NCBI RefSeq assembly: GCF_024345855.1
Contig: NZ_JAGQBX010000011.1
Span: forward strand, 1-60,980
From: Synechococcus sp. GreenBA-s
GTDB lineage: Bacteria > Cyanobacteriota > Cyanobacteriia > PCC-6307 > Cyanobiaceae
Length of the DNA stretch: 60,980 nt
Direction: 5' to 3'
Part shown: piece after piece, positions 51,378-59,778 of the stretch
Numbering within the stretch: the stretch's first letter is position 1
Layout of the letters: each line of letters starts with the position of its first letter
Notes under the pieces: generated by a model
The model's database searches: none
What the model saw: only the letters and a program-made list of their open reading frames with translations
Told to the model about the DNA's origin: nothing
Translations under genes and position numbers: made by a program

Positions 51378-52334
51378 TCAGGGCCCATCCCAGAGGGTCT
51401 GCAGCGTCCAGGGGCTGCCCTCCAGCAGCCAGAACGTGCCATCCACCAGGCGGAGGTGCTGATCCAGCTGTGCGATCCGCTCGAGATCGGCCGCTGGGAG
51501 CTCGATCGCCGCCGCCGCCAGGTTCTCCCGCAGCCGCGCCGGGCTCACCGACTTGGGAATCGTGGAGATGCCGCTCTGCAGTTGCCAGGCGATCAGCACC
51601 TGGGCGGGGCTGCAGCCCTGCTCCGCGGCGATGGCGCCGATCACCGGGTTCTCCAGCAGTACCGGTTCATCGGCGCCCTTGAGGGCAGCCGGCCGGTCCT
51701 GGGAGCCGAGCGGCGAGTAGGCGGTGATGTGAACGCCCGCGGCCGCGCAGTCGGCCACCAGGGCCGGCTGCTGCAGCAGGGGGTGCCGTTCCACCTGATT
51801 CACCTCCGGACGGATCCGGCCGTGGGCCAGCAGCTCGTGCAGCTTGCGGCTGGAAAAGTTGCTCACGCCGATGTGGCGTGTGAGCCCGGCCTCCAGGGCC
51901 GCTTCCATCCCCTCCCAGGTGGAGCTGAGCGGAACCTGCGCGGGGGGCAGCAGATCGCTGCCGCTGGCGGGAAAGGCCACGCCAGGCTTGATCGGCACCG
52001 GCCAGTGGATCAGGTAGAGATCCAGCCACTCCAGGCCCAGATCCCCGAGGCTGCGGCGCAGCGCCGCCTCCACGTTGTCGCGTCCATGGGCGTTGCACCA
52101 GAGCTTGGAGGTGATCCACAGCTCCTCGCGCCTCACCTCACCGGCCGCGATGGCACTGCGGATCGCCTGGCCCACCTCCGGCTCGTTGGCGTAGACGCTG
52201 GCGCAGTCGATGTGGCGATAGCCCAGCCGGATGGCTTCCCGCACCGCGGCCCCCACCTCACCCGGAGCCGATTTCCAGGTGCCCAGCCCCAGCAGGGGCA
52301 TGCGGTCGCCATTGGCGAAGGCAACGGTGCGCAT
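51378..52334 (-). CDS. Aldo/keto reductase
   Basis: 318 residues from the ATG at 52334 (MRTVAFANGDRMPLLGLGTW). The catalytic tetrad is visible: Asp and Tyr in HIDCASVYANE, Lys in LWITSKLW, His in LYLIHWPVP. The NADPH-binding tail is IPKSVSPARLRENL. A TIM barrel acting on aldehydes or ketones; physiological substrate unknown, with detoxification of carbonyls plausible. The frame extends upstream to 52412 without coding character. Confidence 0.93.
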   Translation of the reverse strand: MRTVAFANGDRMPLLGLGTWKSAPGEVGAAVREAIRLGYRHIDCASVYANEPEVGQAIRSAIAAGEVRREELWITSKLWCNAHGRDNVEAALRRSLGDLGLEWLDLYLIHWPVPIKPGVAFPASGSDLLPPAQVPLSSTWEGMEAALEAGLTRHIGVSNFSSRKLHELLAHGRIRPEVNQVERHPLLQQPALVADCAAAGVHITAYSPLGSQDRPAALKGADEPVLLENPVIGAIAAEQGCSPAQVLIAWQLQSGISTIPKSVSPARLRENLAAAAIELPAADLERIAQLDQHLRLVDGTFWLLEGSPWTLQTLWDGP

Positions 52335-52439
52335 GGATGGCGAAAACCCTGGTGGGCGCACCCTAGGGCTTGCGTCCAACCAGGGTTGGCCAGCTCTGGC
52401 GGCCGGCCTCAAGCCGGTTCCGGGCGCTGGCCGGATCGG

Positions 52440-52679
52440 TCAGGACGTCGGGGCGTCAGGGGCCAGGGCCTGGCTGAGCCGCTCCATCAGCGGCAGCCGC
52501 TGCTCTGGATCGCCCACCAGCTGCAACACCCCGGTCTGGGGCCACCAGTTGAGCTTGAGGTTGCTGACGCCGTCGTCGATCACGGCCACCTCAAAGGCGC
52601 CCTTGTGCTCCCAGTGGCACTGAACGTCCAGGCCCGCCAGGAGCTCCTGCAGCGCGCTCAGGCTTCCGTGGAACTCCAT
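52440..52679 (-). CDS. Small conserved hypothetical protein
   Basis: 79 residues, ATG at 52679. Compact alpha/beta composition (LSALQELLAGLDVQCHWEHKG, FEVAVIDDGVSNLKLNWWPQTG, VLQLVGDPEQRLPLMERL) reads as a real globular protein with two adjacent tryptophans in a strand. No family recognised. It lies between nadA and the aldo/keto reductase on the same strand. Confidence 0.65.
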   Translation of the reverse strand: MEFHGSLSALQELLAGLDVQCHWEHKGAFEVAVIDDGVSNLKLNWWPQTGVLQLVGDPEQRLPLMERLSQALAPDAPTS

Positions 52680-52757
52680 CGGGGGTGCATTCAGTTTTTG
52701 TGATGGTAGCCGGATTTCAAACGAATCTGGCTATACACAGCGCCGAACGATTCTCCC

Positions 52758-53804
52758 TCAGCGGCTCATCTCCAGCATCTTCTGGATCGGTGCCAGGGCC
52801 CGCTGGCGCAGCGTTTCATCCATCACGATCTCCGGCTGCATCGTCTGCAGGCAGCGCCACAGCTTCTCGAGGGTGTTGAGCCGCATGTAGGGGCAGGCGT
52901 TGCAGCTGCAGCCGTCGGCGCCCGGCACCTCGTAGAAGTGTTTCTCCGGCACCGCCTTGCGCATCTGGTGCAGGATTCCGGGCTCGGTGAGCACGATGAA
53001 GCTGGGGGCGGGGCTGGCCTCGGCCCGGTGCAGCAGCTTGCTGGTGGAGCCGATGAAGTCGGCCAGGTCGAGCAGGTGCTGCTGGCATTCCGGGTGGGCC
53101 AGCACCTCGGCCTGGGGGTGCTCGAGCTTCAGTTGCAGCAGCGCCTGCTCGCTGAAGGTCTCGTGCACGATGCAGCTGCCGGGCCAGAGGGTGAGCGCGC
53201 GGCCGCTCTGGCGCTGCACCCAGCGGCCCAGGTTCTGATCGGGGGCAAACAGGATCGGCCGGTCTGCGGGCAGCTGCTGCACCAGATCCACGGCGTTGCT
53301 GCTGGTGCAGATCAGGTCGCTCTGGGCCTTCACCGCCGCTGAGCAGTTGATGTAGCTCACCACGATGTGATCGGGATGCTCGGCCCGGAAGGCGGCGAAG
53401 CCATCGGCGGGGCAGGCGTCGGCCAGGGTGCAGCCGGCCTCGAGATCCGGCAGCAGCACCGTTTTCTCCGGGCTGAGAATCTTGGCGGTCTCCGCCATGA
53501 AGTGCACGCCGCAGAACACGATCACGTCCGCATCCGTGGCGGCGGCCTTGCGGGAGAGTTCCAGGGAGTCGCCGATGAAGTCGGCCACGTCCTGAATGGC
53601 GGGGTCCTGGTAGTAGTGCGCCAGGATCACGGCGTTGCGCTCGCGCTTGAGGGCGGCGATGGCGGCGGGCAGCTCAGGAGCTGGCGGGCAGGGCGGCGTG
53701 GCCGGCCCAGCTGCTCCCAAAGCGCCGTTGAGGGGGCCATCGTCAGCCGGTGCGCCGCTGCCGGCAGCACGGTCCGGGGTGTTCTGGGCTGCCGCGAAAA
53801 CCAA
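52758..53804 (-). CDS. nadA: Quinolinate synthase A
   Basis: A 4Fe-4S enzyme condensing iminoaspartate with dihydroxyacetone phosphate in NAD synthesis. 348 residues from a TTG at 53804 with AGAGGG about seven bases ahead. The first 47 residues are Ala/Pro/Gly-rich and the conserved part begins at [17 protein letters not shown]. Cluster ligands expected: the Cys of [17 protein letters not shown] or of the nearby SYINCSA, then the later Cys in the WPGSCIVHE region, and the C-terminal SCNACPYM. Ligand choice is not certain from sequence alone. Divergent from the metallophosphoesterase gene with only 15 bases between starts. Confidence 0.93.
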   Translation of the reverse strand: MVFAAAQNTPDRAAGSGAPADDGPLNGALGAAGPATPPCPPAPELPAAIAALKRERNAVILAHYYQDPAIQDVADFIGDSLELSRKAAATDADVIVFCGVHFMAETAKILSPEKTVLLPDLEAGCTLADACPADGFAAFRAEHPDHIVVSYINCSAAVKAQSDLICTSSNAVDLVQQLPADRPILFAPDQNLGRWVQRQSGRALTLWPGSCIVHETFSEQALLQLKLEHPQAEVLAHPECQQHLLDLADFIGSTSKLLHRAEASPAPSFIVLTEPGILHQMRKAVPEKHFYEVPGADGCSCNACPYMRLNTLEKLWRCLQTMQPEIVMDETLRQRALAPIQKMLEMSR

Positions 53805-53819
53805 TCCGGACCCTCTGCG

Positions 53820-54776
53820 ATGCAGGATGGGGCAAGCCTAGGGATCGGGTTGGCGGCGAGCGGCACAGCAACCGAACCGGGACCCGACCCACGCCCCGCG
53901 CCCTGCCGGCCGATCCAGATCGCGATCGCCGGTGATCTGCACGGCCAGTGGGATGCCAGCGACGAGACCCTGCTGGAGCTGATCGCCCCCGATGCCCTGC
54001 TGGTGGTGGGCGACCTCAGCGACGGCCAGCAGCGCATCCCCGCCCGCCTGGCGCGGCTGCCCCTGCCCACCGCCTGCATCCTCGGCAACCACGACACCGG
54101 CCGCGACCCCACCGGCCACACCCTGCGCCGCCAGCTGGATCTGCTGGGCGACCGCCACTGCGGCTGGGGCCTGCGGGAGCTGCGGCCGCCGGGGCTGGCC
54201 GTGGTGGGCGGCCGCCCCGCCAGCGCCGGTGGCGGCTACAACCTCAGCCACGGCGCCCATGCGGTGTTCGGCCCCGTGACCCTGGAGGACTCGGTGGCGC
54301 GCATCACCGCGGCGGCCCTGGCGGCCGATCCGCTGCTGCCGCTGGTGCTGCTGGCCCACTGCGGCCCCAGCGGCCTGGGCAGCGGCCCGGCCGATCCCTG
54401 CGGCCGCGACTGGAAGGCCCCCGCCCGCGACTGGGGCGACCAGGACCTGAGCCTGGCGATCGACCGGATCCGCCGGGTGCGGCCGGTGCCGCTGGTGGTG
54501 TTCGGGCACATGCACCACCGGCTGCGGCGCGGCCAGGGCGACCGGCTCAGCTTCTGCCGCGACCGGGCCGGCACCTCCTATCTCAATACGGCCTGCGTGC
54601 CCCGCCACGACCAGGACGACCGCGGCCGCAGCCTGCGCCACTTCAGCTGGGTGGTGATCCAGGGCGGGGAGCTGCTGGAGGTGAGCCACCGCTGGTATTC
54701 CCCCGCCGGTGACCTGCTCTACCGCCAGCTGCTGCACGAGCAGCGGGCGCCGCTGCCGGCCCTGGCGCCCTGCTGA
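53820..54776 (+). CDS. Metallophosphoesterase, TIGR04168-like
   Basis: About 318 residues from the ATG at 53820; a TTG at 53849 would remove an uncertain head. Calcineurin-fold motifs are in order: [44 protein letters not shown] and [11 protein letters not shown]. The set matches the cyanobacterial/plant family TIGR04168. Unlike PdeM it has no link to the repair operon. The substrate is unknown. The downstream glycosyltransferase-like gene starts 12 bases later, so the two are probably cotranscribed. Confidence 0.85.
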   Translation: MQDGASLGIGLAASGTATEPGPDPRPAPCRPIQIAIAGDLHGQWDASDETLLELIAPDALLVVGDLSDGQQRIPARLARLPLPTACILGNHDTGRDPTGHTLRRQLDLLGDRHCGWGLRELRPPGLAVVGGRPASAGGGYNLSHGAHAVFGPVTLEDSVARITAAALAADPLLPLVLLAHCGPSGLGSGPADPCGRDWKAPARDWGDQDLSLAIDRIRRVRPVPLVVFGHMHHRLRRGQGDRLSFCRDRAGTSYLNTACVPRHDQDDRGRSLRHFSWVVIQGGELLEVSHRWYSPAGDLLYRQLLHEQRAPLPALAPC

Positions 54777-54788
54777 GGTGCCGCCGCC

Positions 54789-55856
54789 GTGATCCTCTAC
54801 GCCTGCATCAGCGGCCACGGCTATGGGCATGGCTCGCGGGTGGCGGCGGTGCTCACCGCCCTGCATGCCCGCCGCCCCGACTGGCGCCTGGTGCTCTCCA
54901 CCCCCCTGCCGGAGCCGTTCCTGGCGACAGCGTTCGGCCCGGTGCCCCACGAGCGGCGCGTCTGCCGCTGGGAGGTGGGGGTGATCCAGGCCGATGCCCT
55001 CGGCGCCGACGGTCCCGCCACCCTGGCGGCCCTGGCGGAGCTGGAGGGCAGCCTGCCGGGCCAGATCGCGGCGGAGGCCGCCTGGCTGCGCCAGCAGGGC
55101 GAGCCGGTGCTGGTGCTCGCGGATGTGGGCCCCGCCGCCGCCGAGCTGGCCGCTGCGGTGGGGGCGCCCCTGGTGTGGATGGGCAACTTCGGCTGGGATG
55201 CCATCTACGGGCCCATGGGTGCTGCCTTCGCGGCCTGGGCGGAGCGCTGCACCGCCCTCTACCGGCGCGGCACGGCCCTGATCCGCTGCCCCTTCGCCAT
55301 GGCGATGCCCTGGGGGCTGCCGGAGCACCCCGTGGGGCTCACCGCCGGGCAGCCCCGCGGCGACCGGGAGCTGCTGCGGCGCCAGCTCGACCTGCCCAGC
55401 CAGCGGGAGGCGGTGGTGCTGGTGGGCTTCGGTGGCCTCGGGTTCCCCCTCGAGGCGGCCCTGTTCGCCCGCTGGCCCGAGCACCGCTTCCTGGTGGCCG
55501 ATCCCCAGCTCGCCGGCCAGGCGGCCAACGCCATTGCCCTGCCGCCGGGGCTGCGCCCCCTGGATCTGCTGCCCCTCTGCGGCCGCCTGCTCACCAAACC
55601 GGGCTACAGCAGCTTCTGCGAGGCCCTCACCCAGGGGGTGGGCATTCATCTGGTGGAGCGCGATGGCTTTGCCGAGGCCCAGGTGCTGCGTGGGGCGCTG
55701 CAGCGCCATGGCCCGCACCGGCTGCTGAGCCGGGAGCAGCTGCTGGCGGGCGACTGGCAGCTGGACCAGCCCCTGATCCCGCCGTCGGAGGGGCCCCTGG
55801 CGGCCGGCGGGGAGGGGGAAGCGGCCGATGTGTTGATCGCTTACGCACCTGAATGA
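54789..55856 (+). CDS. MurG-like GT-B glycosyltransferase family protein
   Basis: 355 residues from GTG 54789. The N-terminus (ILYACISGHGYGHGSRVAAVL) is the glycine/histidine-rich acceptor-side motif of GT-B proteins similar to MurG and the glycosyltransferase-like half of plant arabinokinases. The C-terminal half has a donor-side pattern (LVGFGGLGFPLEA; LLTKPGYSSFCEALTQGVGI). Donor and acceptor sugars cannot be told. It follows the metallophosphoesterase gene by 12 bases. Confidence 0.8.
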   Translation: MILYACISGHGYGHGSRVAAVLTALHARRPDWRLVLSTPLPEPFLATAFGPVPHERRVCRWEVGVIQADALGADGPATLAALAELEGSLPGQIAAEAAWLRQQGEPVLVLADVGPAAAELAAAVGAPLVWMGNFGWDAIYGPMGAAFAAWAERCTALYRRGTALIRCPFAMAMPWGLPEHPVGLTAGQPRGDRELLRRQLDLPSQREAVVLVGFGGLGFPLEAALFARWPEHRFLVADPQLAGQAANAIALPPGLRPLDLLPLCGRLLTKPGYSSFCEALTQGVGIHLVERDGFAEAQVLRGALQRHGPHRLLSREQLLAGDWQLDQPLIPPSEGPLAAGGEGEAADVLIAYAPE

Positions 55857-56262
55857 TCAGCATTACTGAATTGACCCCGAAAGATGGCCGCGAAGCCATC
55901 GAAAACTCCGCTGCAGCCAGTGACCTGAATCCACTTTCGTAGTTTTGAATACATGTGGACACTTGTGTGACTGTCACTAACTAGATTCCTCTGGCGGGTT
56001 GATTTGACAAACTCTCCGCAACCAATTGATTAATTCGGCACGGCTGATCTTTCACTCGCTGTCTGACGGGTCCACCCCGCCTGACCGCCGCTTGAACTTC
56101 AGCTCTGCTGCAGCTCGGTCTTTTGGTTCCATCGCCCGCTGAGGTGGGTGACTCAGGCCCCGGCCCTTCTTTTCAAGGCCTGCCTGTCGATCCCGGCTCC
56201 CCCATGTGCTTCCCATTGCGGTGCCAATTCCTGGTGCCGGCTTTGGCCTGACGCTTCGCGGA
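55857..56262. other. AT-richer intergenic region before the lysozyme-like gene
   Basis: About 400 bases without a convincing gene. The left half is much less GC-rich than the rest of the window. It holds a short hairpin GATGGC/GCCATC (55883-55901 area) after the glycosyltransferase, with no T-run. A nested inverted repeat AGTGAC (55919-55924) / GTCACT (55973-55978) encloses TCCAC (55930-55934) / GTGGA (55955-55959). A TTGACA-type promoter follows at about 56004. A small RNA or a long regulated leader is possible. No tRNA or known RNA family recognised. Confidence 0.5.
56004..56033 (+). promoter_or_regulatory. Candidate sigma-70-type promoter upstream of the lysozyme-like gene
   Basis: A consensus -35 TTGACA (56004-56009) is followed after 17-18 bases by TGATTA/GATTAA (56027-56033), a fair -10. 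It points toward the gene at 56263 and would give a leader of over 200 bases. This is the best promoter-like sequence I see in the window. Confidence 0.45.
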
Positions 56263-57126
56263 ATGTCCTCTGCTTCGAACGGTTTGCGATCCCTCCTCTC
56301 CTGCGCCCCCATCACCCGTGCCCGTGGTGCTCGACTGAGCCGTGCCGGACTGATCGGAGGCTGCGCCGCCGCCCTTGCCCTGCCCCTGGCAGCTCCCGCC
56401 CAGGCCGCAACGGAGGCTGCCCCCCAGGAGCAGATCCATTCCAGCTTCCAGCTGCAGACCCCGGCCCCCCGGCTGGCCATGCTCGAGGCCGGCCCGGATC
56501 CCTCGGCGCCGCCGGTCTCCCTGCCCACCACCGGCAGCCGCTTCAGCGGGCCCTACCCGATCACGCCCGAGCGCCGGGCCCTGCTCAACACGATCCGCTA
56601 CGCGGAGGGCACCTGGGCCAATGGCCAGGACATCGGCTACCGGATCATGTTCGGCGGCGGCCTGGCCCCCGGCCTGGAGCGCCACCCCGACCGCGTGATC
56701 CGCTCCGGCGGCTACGCCAGTGCCGCCGCCGGCGCCTACCAGTTCATGCCGTTCACCTGGTCGATGGCCAGCCGCATGCTCGGCCTGCAGGGCTTCGGCC
56801 CCGACGTGCAGGACCAGGCCGCCCTGCTGCTGGTGCATCGCCGCGGCGGCCTGTCCCTGGCCGACCAGGGCACCTTCACCCGTGAGCTGGCCGCCAAGCT
56901 CGCCCCCGAGTGGGCCTCCTTCCCCACCCTGGCGGGCCACAGCTTCTACGGCCAGCCGGTGAAGCGCTACGACGGCCTGCGCCGCTTCTACGAGAACAAC
57001 CTCGCCCAGCTGCGGGCCGGCCAAGGCCTGGTGGATCCCAGCGTGGCCTCGGTTCCCACGCCGCCGCCGGCACCCCCCTGCAGCGACGGCAGCCTCGAGT
57101 GCGCCCTGCGTCAGGTCGCCAACTGA
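56263..57126 (+). CDS. Exported lambda-lysozyme-like (GH104) glycoside hydrolase
   Basis: 287 residues from the ATG at 56263; an ATG at 56206 is also in frame. A signal peptide (LIGGCAAALALPLAAPAQA) ends near residue 48, then a Pro-rich linker. The lysozyme domain has the catalytic-Glu region LLNTIRYAEGTW near residue 109 and the SAAAGAYQFMPFTW and DVQDQAALLLVHRRGG motifs seen in phage lambda endolysin relatives. The tail is Pro-rich with two cysteines (PPCSDGSLECAL). Probably a periplasmic peptidoglycan-cleaving enzyme of the host rather than a phage endolysin, since no phage genes surround it. Confidence 0.85.
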   Translation: MSSASNGLRSLLSCAPITRARGARLSRAGLIGGCAAALALPLAAPAQAATEAAPQEQIHSSFQLQTPAPRLAMLEAGPDPSAPPVSLPTTGSRFSGPYPITPERRALLNTIRYAEGTWANGQDIGYRIMFGGGLAPGLERHPDRVIRSGGYASAAAGAYQFMPFTWSMASRMLGLQGFGPDVQDQAALLLVHRRGGLSLADQGTFTRELAAKLAPEWASFPTLAGHSFYGQPVKRYDGLRRFYENNLAQLRAGQGLVDPSVASVPTPPPAPPCSDGSLECALRQVAN

Positions 57127-57156
57127 GCGCTTGCTAATCGAGTGAGGGGCGGGGGC

Positions 57157-58062
57157 TCAGCCCTCGCCGCCCCCATCGGCGAGCCGCGCCTTGCCCACGG
57201 TGTTCTGGGCGATCAGGTAGGCCACGGCGATGGCGCCGGCGAAGCCCAGCACGTTGCGGGCCACCGGCAACAGGTCGCTGGTGCGCGTCACCACCGGGCC
57301 GAGGCCGAACACGCCGAAGAGGATCACCCACAGTGGTGAGAGCAGCAGCACCCAGGCCCACTCCACCTTGTGCTCGGGCTTGCGCGGGTAGGCGGCGAAG
57401 CCCACCACCAGGCCGCCGATCATCGAGGTCACCAGGGTGAGCAGCCACTGCTCCTGGGGCAGGCCCGGCACCACCTGGCAGCCGCCGCGATCCAGGCAGA
57501 TCGCCACGGCGTCGAGGGCGTCGGTGATGGCGCCGTCCTCGCCGTGGTCGCGCACGTAGTACTGGTTGCCGAAGCGGGTCTGCAGCTCCACCCAGTAGGT
57601 GCGCGGCATCAGGGCGAACAGGGCATCGCCCACGTTGAAGTTGAGCAGGTTGCCGCCGCGGGGATCGGCGATCAGCACGAGGCTGCGCTCATCCAGCCCC
57701 CAGAACTCCCGGATCGCCAGCCCCGGCGTGCGGTCGTACTGGGTGAGCACCCGCAGCTTCCAGCCGGTGTCGGCCTCGATGGCGTTGAGCTTGGTCTCGA
57801 GGGCGGCGCGCTGGCCGTCGGTGAGGGCCTTGGCCAGGTCGATCACCGGGGTGGGGTGATCGGGCAGCAGGTCAGGGTTGTCGTAGGCGTAGGCGGGGCC
57901 ACCGGGCAGGCCGGGGCCGGCCGGGGCGCCCAGCAGCAGCGCCAGGGCCAGGGCCAGGCCGAGCACCAGGGACCGGGCGCCATGGCTGAGGCGTCGCAGG
58001 CCTCCCCAGGCTCCGCCCCCTGGCCCGGCGTGCTGCTCCCGGTCCTGTTCCCGCGGGGCCAT
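57157..58062 (-). CDS. psb32: TPM-domain protein, Psb32/TLP18.3 homologue
   Basis: 301 residues. The N-terminal signal (LVLGLALALALLLGAPAGPG) is followed by a TPM domain (about residues 60-200: NPDLLPDHPTPVIDLAKALTDGQ, GWKLRVLTQYDRTPG, SLVLIADPRGGNLLNFNVG). Two or three C-terminal membrane helices follow (about 210-285). In Synechocystis and plants this family (Psb32, TLP18.3) protects PSII and helps its repair in high light. The two cysteines in ICLDRGGCQVV may form a disulfide in the lumen. ATG at 58062. Divergent from the methyltransferase gene. Confidence 0.88.
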   Translation of the reverse strand: MAPREQDREQHAGPGGGAWGGLRRLSHGARSLVLGLALALALLLGAPAGPGLPGGPAYAYDNPDLLPDHPTPVIDLAKALTDGQRAALETKLNAIEADTGWKLRVLTQYDRTPGLAIREFWGLDERSLVLIADPRGGNLLNFNVGDALFALMPRTYWVELQTRFGNQYYVRDHGEDGAITDALDAVAICLDRGGCQVVPGLPQEQWLLTLVTSMIGGLVVGFAAYPRKPEHKVEWAWVLLLSPLWVILFGVFGLGPVVTRTSDLLPVARNVLGFAGAIAVAYLIAQNTVGKARLADGGGEG

Positions 58063-58112
58063 GGCGACTGTTCCAGAGTGGCCAGCATTCTCACCGAGCC
58101 CGCCGCGCCGCC

Positions 58113-59351
58113 GTGGAGTTCCCCAGCCCCAGCCCCGCGCCGGATCCGCCGGCCGCCGTGCCCGCCTGGCTGGCCGAGCGCCTGGCGGCGGCCGGCGGTT
58201 CGGTGCCCTTCGCCACCTACATGGCCTGGGCCCTGCACGACCCGGAGCACGGCGCCTACGGCAGCGGCCGCCTGCAGGTGGGCCCCGGCGGCGACTTCGC
58301 CACCTCCCCCTCCCTGGGGCCGGATTTCGCCGCCCTGCTGGCCCCCCAGATCGCCCAGTGGCTGGGTGAGCTCGCCGCTGATGGCCCGCTGGCCCTGATC
58401 GAGGCCGGCCCCGGCGAGGGCAGCCTGGCCCGCGACCTGGCCGAGCAGCTCGCCGCCGGCTGGCCCGAGCTGGCCGCCCGCACCGAGCTGGTGCTGGTGG
58501 AGCCCAACGCGGGCATGGCGGCCCGCCAGCGCCAGTGCCTCGCCGACTGTCCGCTGCCCTGCCGCTGGAGCAGCTTCGAGGCGCTGGCGGCGGCGCCGCT
58601 GCGGGGGGTGGTGCTGGCCCATGAGGTGCTCGATGCCCTGGCGGTGGAGCGCATCACCTGGGACGGGGCCCTCTGGCGCCGCCAGCGGGTGGCGCTCCAC
58701 CAGGGCGCCCTGCGGCTGGAGCCCGGCGAGCCCCTGGAGCCGCAGGCCAGCCCGCAACTCGAAGCCCTCGGGCTCCTGGGCCCCGGCCCCCAGCGCCCCG
58801 TTGGCTGGAGCACGGAGCTGCACCCGGAGCTGGAACCCTGGCTGGCCGCCTGCGGCGCCGCCCTGGCCTGCGGTCCGCTGCTGGTGATCGACTACGCCCT
58901 GGAGGCCTGGCGCTACTACGCCCCCTCCCGCGCCGACGGCACCCTGATGGCCTACCGGGGCCAGCGGGCCAGCGGCGACCCCCTGCGGGAGCCCGGCCAC
59001 TGGGACCTCACGGCCCACCTCTGCATCGAGAGCCTGCAGGCGGCGGCCCACGCCAGCGGCTGGGAGCCGATCGGCCAGTGCCGCCAGGGGGAGGCGCTGC
59101 TGTCCCTGGGGCTGGCCCAGCGGCTGCATGGGCTGCAGCAGGTGCAGGCGGCCGGCGCTGCGGCGGCGGGGCCGGCGGTGCTGCAGGAGCTGAGCCTCGG
59201 AACCCTGCTGGCCCGGCGCGAGGCCCTGCTGCGGCTGGTGGATCCGGCGGCGCTGGGGGATTTCCGCTGGCTGGCCTTCCGCCGCGGGCCCGCCTCCGCC
59301 CTGGCCGATCCCGCCCTGCCGCTGTTCCTGCGGGAGCCGCCGCTGGCCTAG
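58113..59351 (+). CDS. MidA/NDUFAF7-like SAM-dependent methyltransferase
   Basis: 412 residues from GTG 58113. Family hallmarks: FATYMAWALHDPEHGAYG, the FATSPSLGPDFAALLA segment, the SAM-binding glycine motif ALIEAGPGEGSLARD near residue 94, and VVLAHEVLDALAVERI. Mitochondrial NDUFAF7 methylates an arginine of complex I. A comparable NDH-1 target is conceivable here but unproven. Fifty bases divergent from psb32. Confidence 0.88.
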   Translation: MEFPSPSPAPDPPAAVPAWLAERLAAAGGSVPFATYMAWALHDPEHGAYGSGRLQVGPGGDFATSPSLGPDFAALLAPQIAQWLGELAADGPLALIEAGPGEGSLARDLAEQLAAGWPELAARTELVLVEPNAGMAARQRQCLADCPLPCRWSSFEALAAAPLRGVVLAHEVLDALAVERITWDGALWRRQRVALHQGALRLEPGEPLEPQASPQLEALGLLGPGPQRPVGWSTELHPELEPWLAACGAALACGPLLVIDYALEAWRYYAPSRADGTLMAYRGQRASGDPLREPGHWDLTAHLCIESLQAAAHASGWEPIGQCRQGEALLSLGLAQRLHGLQQVQAAGAAAAGPAVLQELSLGTLLARREALLRLVDPAALGDFRWLAFRRGPASALADPALPLFLREPPLA

Positions 59352-59404
59352 CGGCAGCGGCTGGAACGGGGTGGGCACTGGTGAGCTGCGTTGCGGCTCC
59401 CCCC

Positions 59405-59776
59405 ATGGCCCCCGGTTCCCTGCACAGCTTCCACGGCTTCCCCGGTGGGGCGCCGCTGCACCTGCACCTGCCGCACGTGGTGGATCCGCAGGCAGCCGCT
59501 TGCTGCTACGTGGAGGCCCTGGAGCTGGCGGGCGCTCCGGCTGCGCTGCTGGAGGGCTTCCGTCTCTGCCAGCCCCAGGCCCAACCCGTGGCTGCCCCGG
59601 AGCAGGACACCCTGGCCCTGTATCGGTATCGCCTGCGCCACTGCCCCCGGCGCCGGCAGGCCCTGGAGCTGGAGTGCTGGCGCCTCTACCCCGGCTGCGG
59701 CGGCTGGCAGCGCCGCTGCGGCCCGATGCCCCTGGCGGCGTTTCTGGAGGCGTTCCTGCCGGAGCTGGACGACTGA
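59405..59776 (+). CDS. Conserved hypothetical protein
   Basis: 123 residues from the ATG at 59405 (MAPGSLHSFHGFPGG). The central part has YVEALELAGAP, then TLALYRYRLRHCPRRRQALELECWRLYPGC, a strand-helix pattern with several cysteines; it ends in an acidic tail. Unknown function and no family recognised. It is convergent with aroB, with only two bases between stops, and 53 bases after the methyltransferase. Confidence 0.55.
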   Translation: MAPGSLHSFHGFPGGAPLHLHLPHVVDPQAAACCYVEALELAGAPAALLEGFRLCQPQAQPVAAPEQDTLALYRYRLRHCPRRRQALELECWRLYPGCGGWQRRCGPMPLAAFLEAFLPELDD

Positions 59777-59778
59777 GC

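Noticed and set aside
48627-52703. 1358-codon plus-strand open frame
   Set aside because: Runs across four recognisable minus-strand genes and has no domain of its own; a GC-bias artefact.
56206-57126. Prophage remnant suggested by the lysozyme
   Set aside because: No holin, integrase, structural or attachment-site-like sequences nearby; the protein has its own signal peptide.
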